Shown: piece after piece, positions 63,245-64,000 of the stretch | Position numbering within the stretch: the stretch's first letter is position 1 | Layout: the number at the start of each line of letters is the position of its first letter | Assembly (NCBI GenBank): GCA_029861865.1 | Contig: JAOTYL010000004.1 | Coordinates: 1-64,000 of the forward strand | Length of the DNA stretch: 64,000 nt | Direction of reading: 5' to 3' | Source of the DNA: Myxococcales bacterium | GTDB lineage: Bacteria; Myxococcota_A; Polyangia; Polyangiales; Houyiibacteriaceae | The notes under the pieces: generated by a model | What the model was told of the DNA's origin: nothing | What the model saw: only the letters and a program-made list of their open reading frames with translations | Databases searched by the model: none | Program-made: the position numbers and the translations under genes

Positions 63245-63751
63245 CTACCAGGTGCCGGGTTCCCGCCAAAGGGCAGCCCGAGGTTGCCGAAGATCGAACG
63301 CCACGAACATTCCGTAGAGATGCGTCTGGAAATTTTCGCCATGACCATGCTCACCGAGATCGCTGGCCGGGATGTGAACATAGAACAGCCCCGCAAACGA
63401 CACCATCGACAACGCCGCGATCGTCCACGTCCACACCCCCGACAGCATCACCGCCGACATCGCGACGTAGACGACATAAATGATGCTGAACGGGTTGGTC
63501 GGACCCCCCGAGAGATAGAGCACGCCCGTCAACAGAGCCACGTCCAGCACGAAGAATCCGCCGAGAACCTCGACCGACCCCAACGACAGCCAAAGGTTCG
63601 AAACCGCGCCGACCGTGAGCAGCCCCCACATCCATGCCGTAGGCAGCTCGAGCCCTAGCAATCTTTCCGCGACCAGGATCGACGCGGCTTCAATCGCGAG
63701 CGCACCCCAACGCATGCGAGCAAGCCACTGGGCGTTGGTCACCCGAGCCAT
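63245..63751 (-). pseudogene. Truncated RegB/PrrB-like sensor kinase, membrane domain only
   Basis: This 168-residue open frame begins ARVTNAQWLARMRWGAL and has five to six membrane helices with GGPTNPFSIIYVVYVAMSA. The GGxxNPF motif is the quinone-binding signature of RegB/PrrB redox sensor kinases. After HLYGMFVAF, in the middle of the last helix, the sequence changes to an unrelated Arg/Pro-rich tail (DLRQPRAALWREPGTW) and stops. Dimerisation and ATPase domains are missing. The break lies next to the peroxidase remnant, suggesting a deletion fused the two. A functional membrane fragment is possible but unlikely. Confidence 0.68.
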
Positions 63752-63752
63752 G

Positions 63753-64000
63753 TTACGAGTCTGATTGAGCTTCGCCTTCGGCCTGCGCTTCGAGATCGAC
63801 GCTTCCGTACATGGCCTCGGCGATCTTGTAGGCGCTCAGCTCCAAAGTCTCGAGAGAGTCTCTGATCGCGATCGCGTCGCCGTTTTCTATGCATTGATGA
63901 AGCGTCTCGATGTCGGCTTCGACCTGCGCGACCACGTCTTCGGGGACCATCTCACGACATTCGGCGACTGCGCGCTCACTCGTGTAAAGCAGGGCCTCCG
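63753..64000 (-). CDS. Hsp70/DnaK-family chaperone, C-terminus (partial)
   Basis: The last 82 codons of a gene that enters from the right edge. The peptide EALLYTSERAVAECREMVPEDVV, then IETLHQCIENGDAIAIRDS and LELSAYKIAEAMYG, matches the helical lid of DnaK (ALIYQTEK, VPEE and KLAEAMY-type blocks), followed by a short acidic Gln/Glu tail. The nucleotide-binding and substrate domains are outside the window, so DnaK and HscA cannot be fully separated. Confidence 0.75.
   Translation of the reverse strand, partial: EALLYTSERAVAECREMVPEDVVAQVEADIETLHQCIENGDAIAIRDSLETLELSAYKIAEAMYGSVDLEAQAEGEAQSDS

Overview
The window is a GC-rich, densely packed bacterial chromosome segment. Marker genes point to a member of the Myxococcota (former Deltaproteobacteria). 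They include a DUF4388 protein, a short protein with a MYXO-CTERM-like tail, DUF1592/DUF1552 secreted proteins, a clustered mevalonate pathway and an imuA-imuB-dnaE2 cassette. No rRNA, tRNA, CRISPR array, prophage or transposase gene was recognised. Most co-directional neighbours overlap by ATGA, GTGA or TGATG junctions, and I used these to correct several start codons. The only gene-free stretch above 300 bases is 59119-59478, which is mainly a hexanucleotide repeat.

Layout. 1-7.7 kb: the Tat leader of a [NiFe]-hydrogenase small subunit leaving to the left; glutamate dehydrogenase; a DUF4388 membrane protein; then an overlapping run of an Omp85-like barrel, a DUF4390-like protein, an NtrY-like histidine kinase and a TlpA-like thioredoxin; and a Fic-domain protein that has lost its active-site motif. 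7.7-11.2 kb (minus): thiE and the agmatine-to-putrescine pair aguB/aguA, then a secreted FAM20-like kinase. 11.4-16.6 kb: a DUF1592 cytochrome-like lipoprotein with its DUF1552 Tat partner, a DUF2852 gene with an upstream TetR gene and probable operator, and an ornithine cyclodeaminase family enzyme. 16.7-21 kb: an E. coli-type frdABCD fumarate reductase operon behind a good promoter, a TPR-like protein and a MAPEG protein. 21-26.3 kb: the SOS mutagenesis cassette, with a LexA-type box lying exactly between the -35 and -10 of imuA. 26.3-29.5 kb: Fpg/Nei glycosylase, two peptide-type ABC permeases and a Cys-rich lipoprotein. 29.6-35.3 kb: lytic transglycosylase, PP2C phosphatase, and the divergent glutathione genes ggt and gshB.

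35.3-40.7 kb carries the lower mevalonate pathway: mevalonate kinase, phosphomevalonate kinase, diphosphomevalonate decarboxylase, a polyprenyl diphosphate synthase and, divergently, type 2 IPP isomerase. 40.7-51.1 kb is a six-gene minus-strand ion-homeostasis operon: TetR, a CPA-type antiporter, TrkA, TrkH, a 1504-residue protein joining a CPA2/Kef transporter to a long helical region and a STAND/AAA-like ATPase, and an MscS channel. The Kef-ATPase fusion is the most unusual object in the window. 51.3-56.7 kb: lipA, branched-chain 2-oxoacid dehydrogenase E1 alpha, E1 beta and E2, and mutY. 56.8-60.5 kb: an ABC-2 exporter and a small surface protein between tracts of an AGYGNC hexamer repeat, plus a metallophosphoesterase. 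60.6-64 kb: serS and murB, a scar made of a cytochrome c peroxidase remnant and a truncated RegB-like kinase, and the C-terminus of an Hsp70 protein running off the end.

The gene content suggests an organism that handles both aerobic and electron-poor conditions (hydrogenase, fumarate reductase, peroxidase and RegB remnants). It has elaborate potassium and osmotic control, inducible mutagenesis and isoprenoids made through mevalonate.
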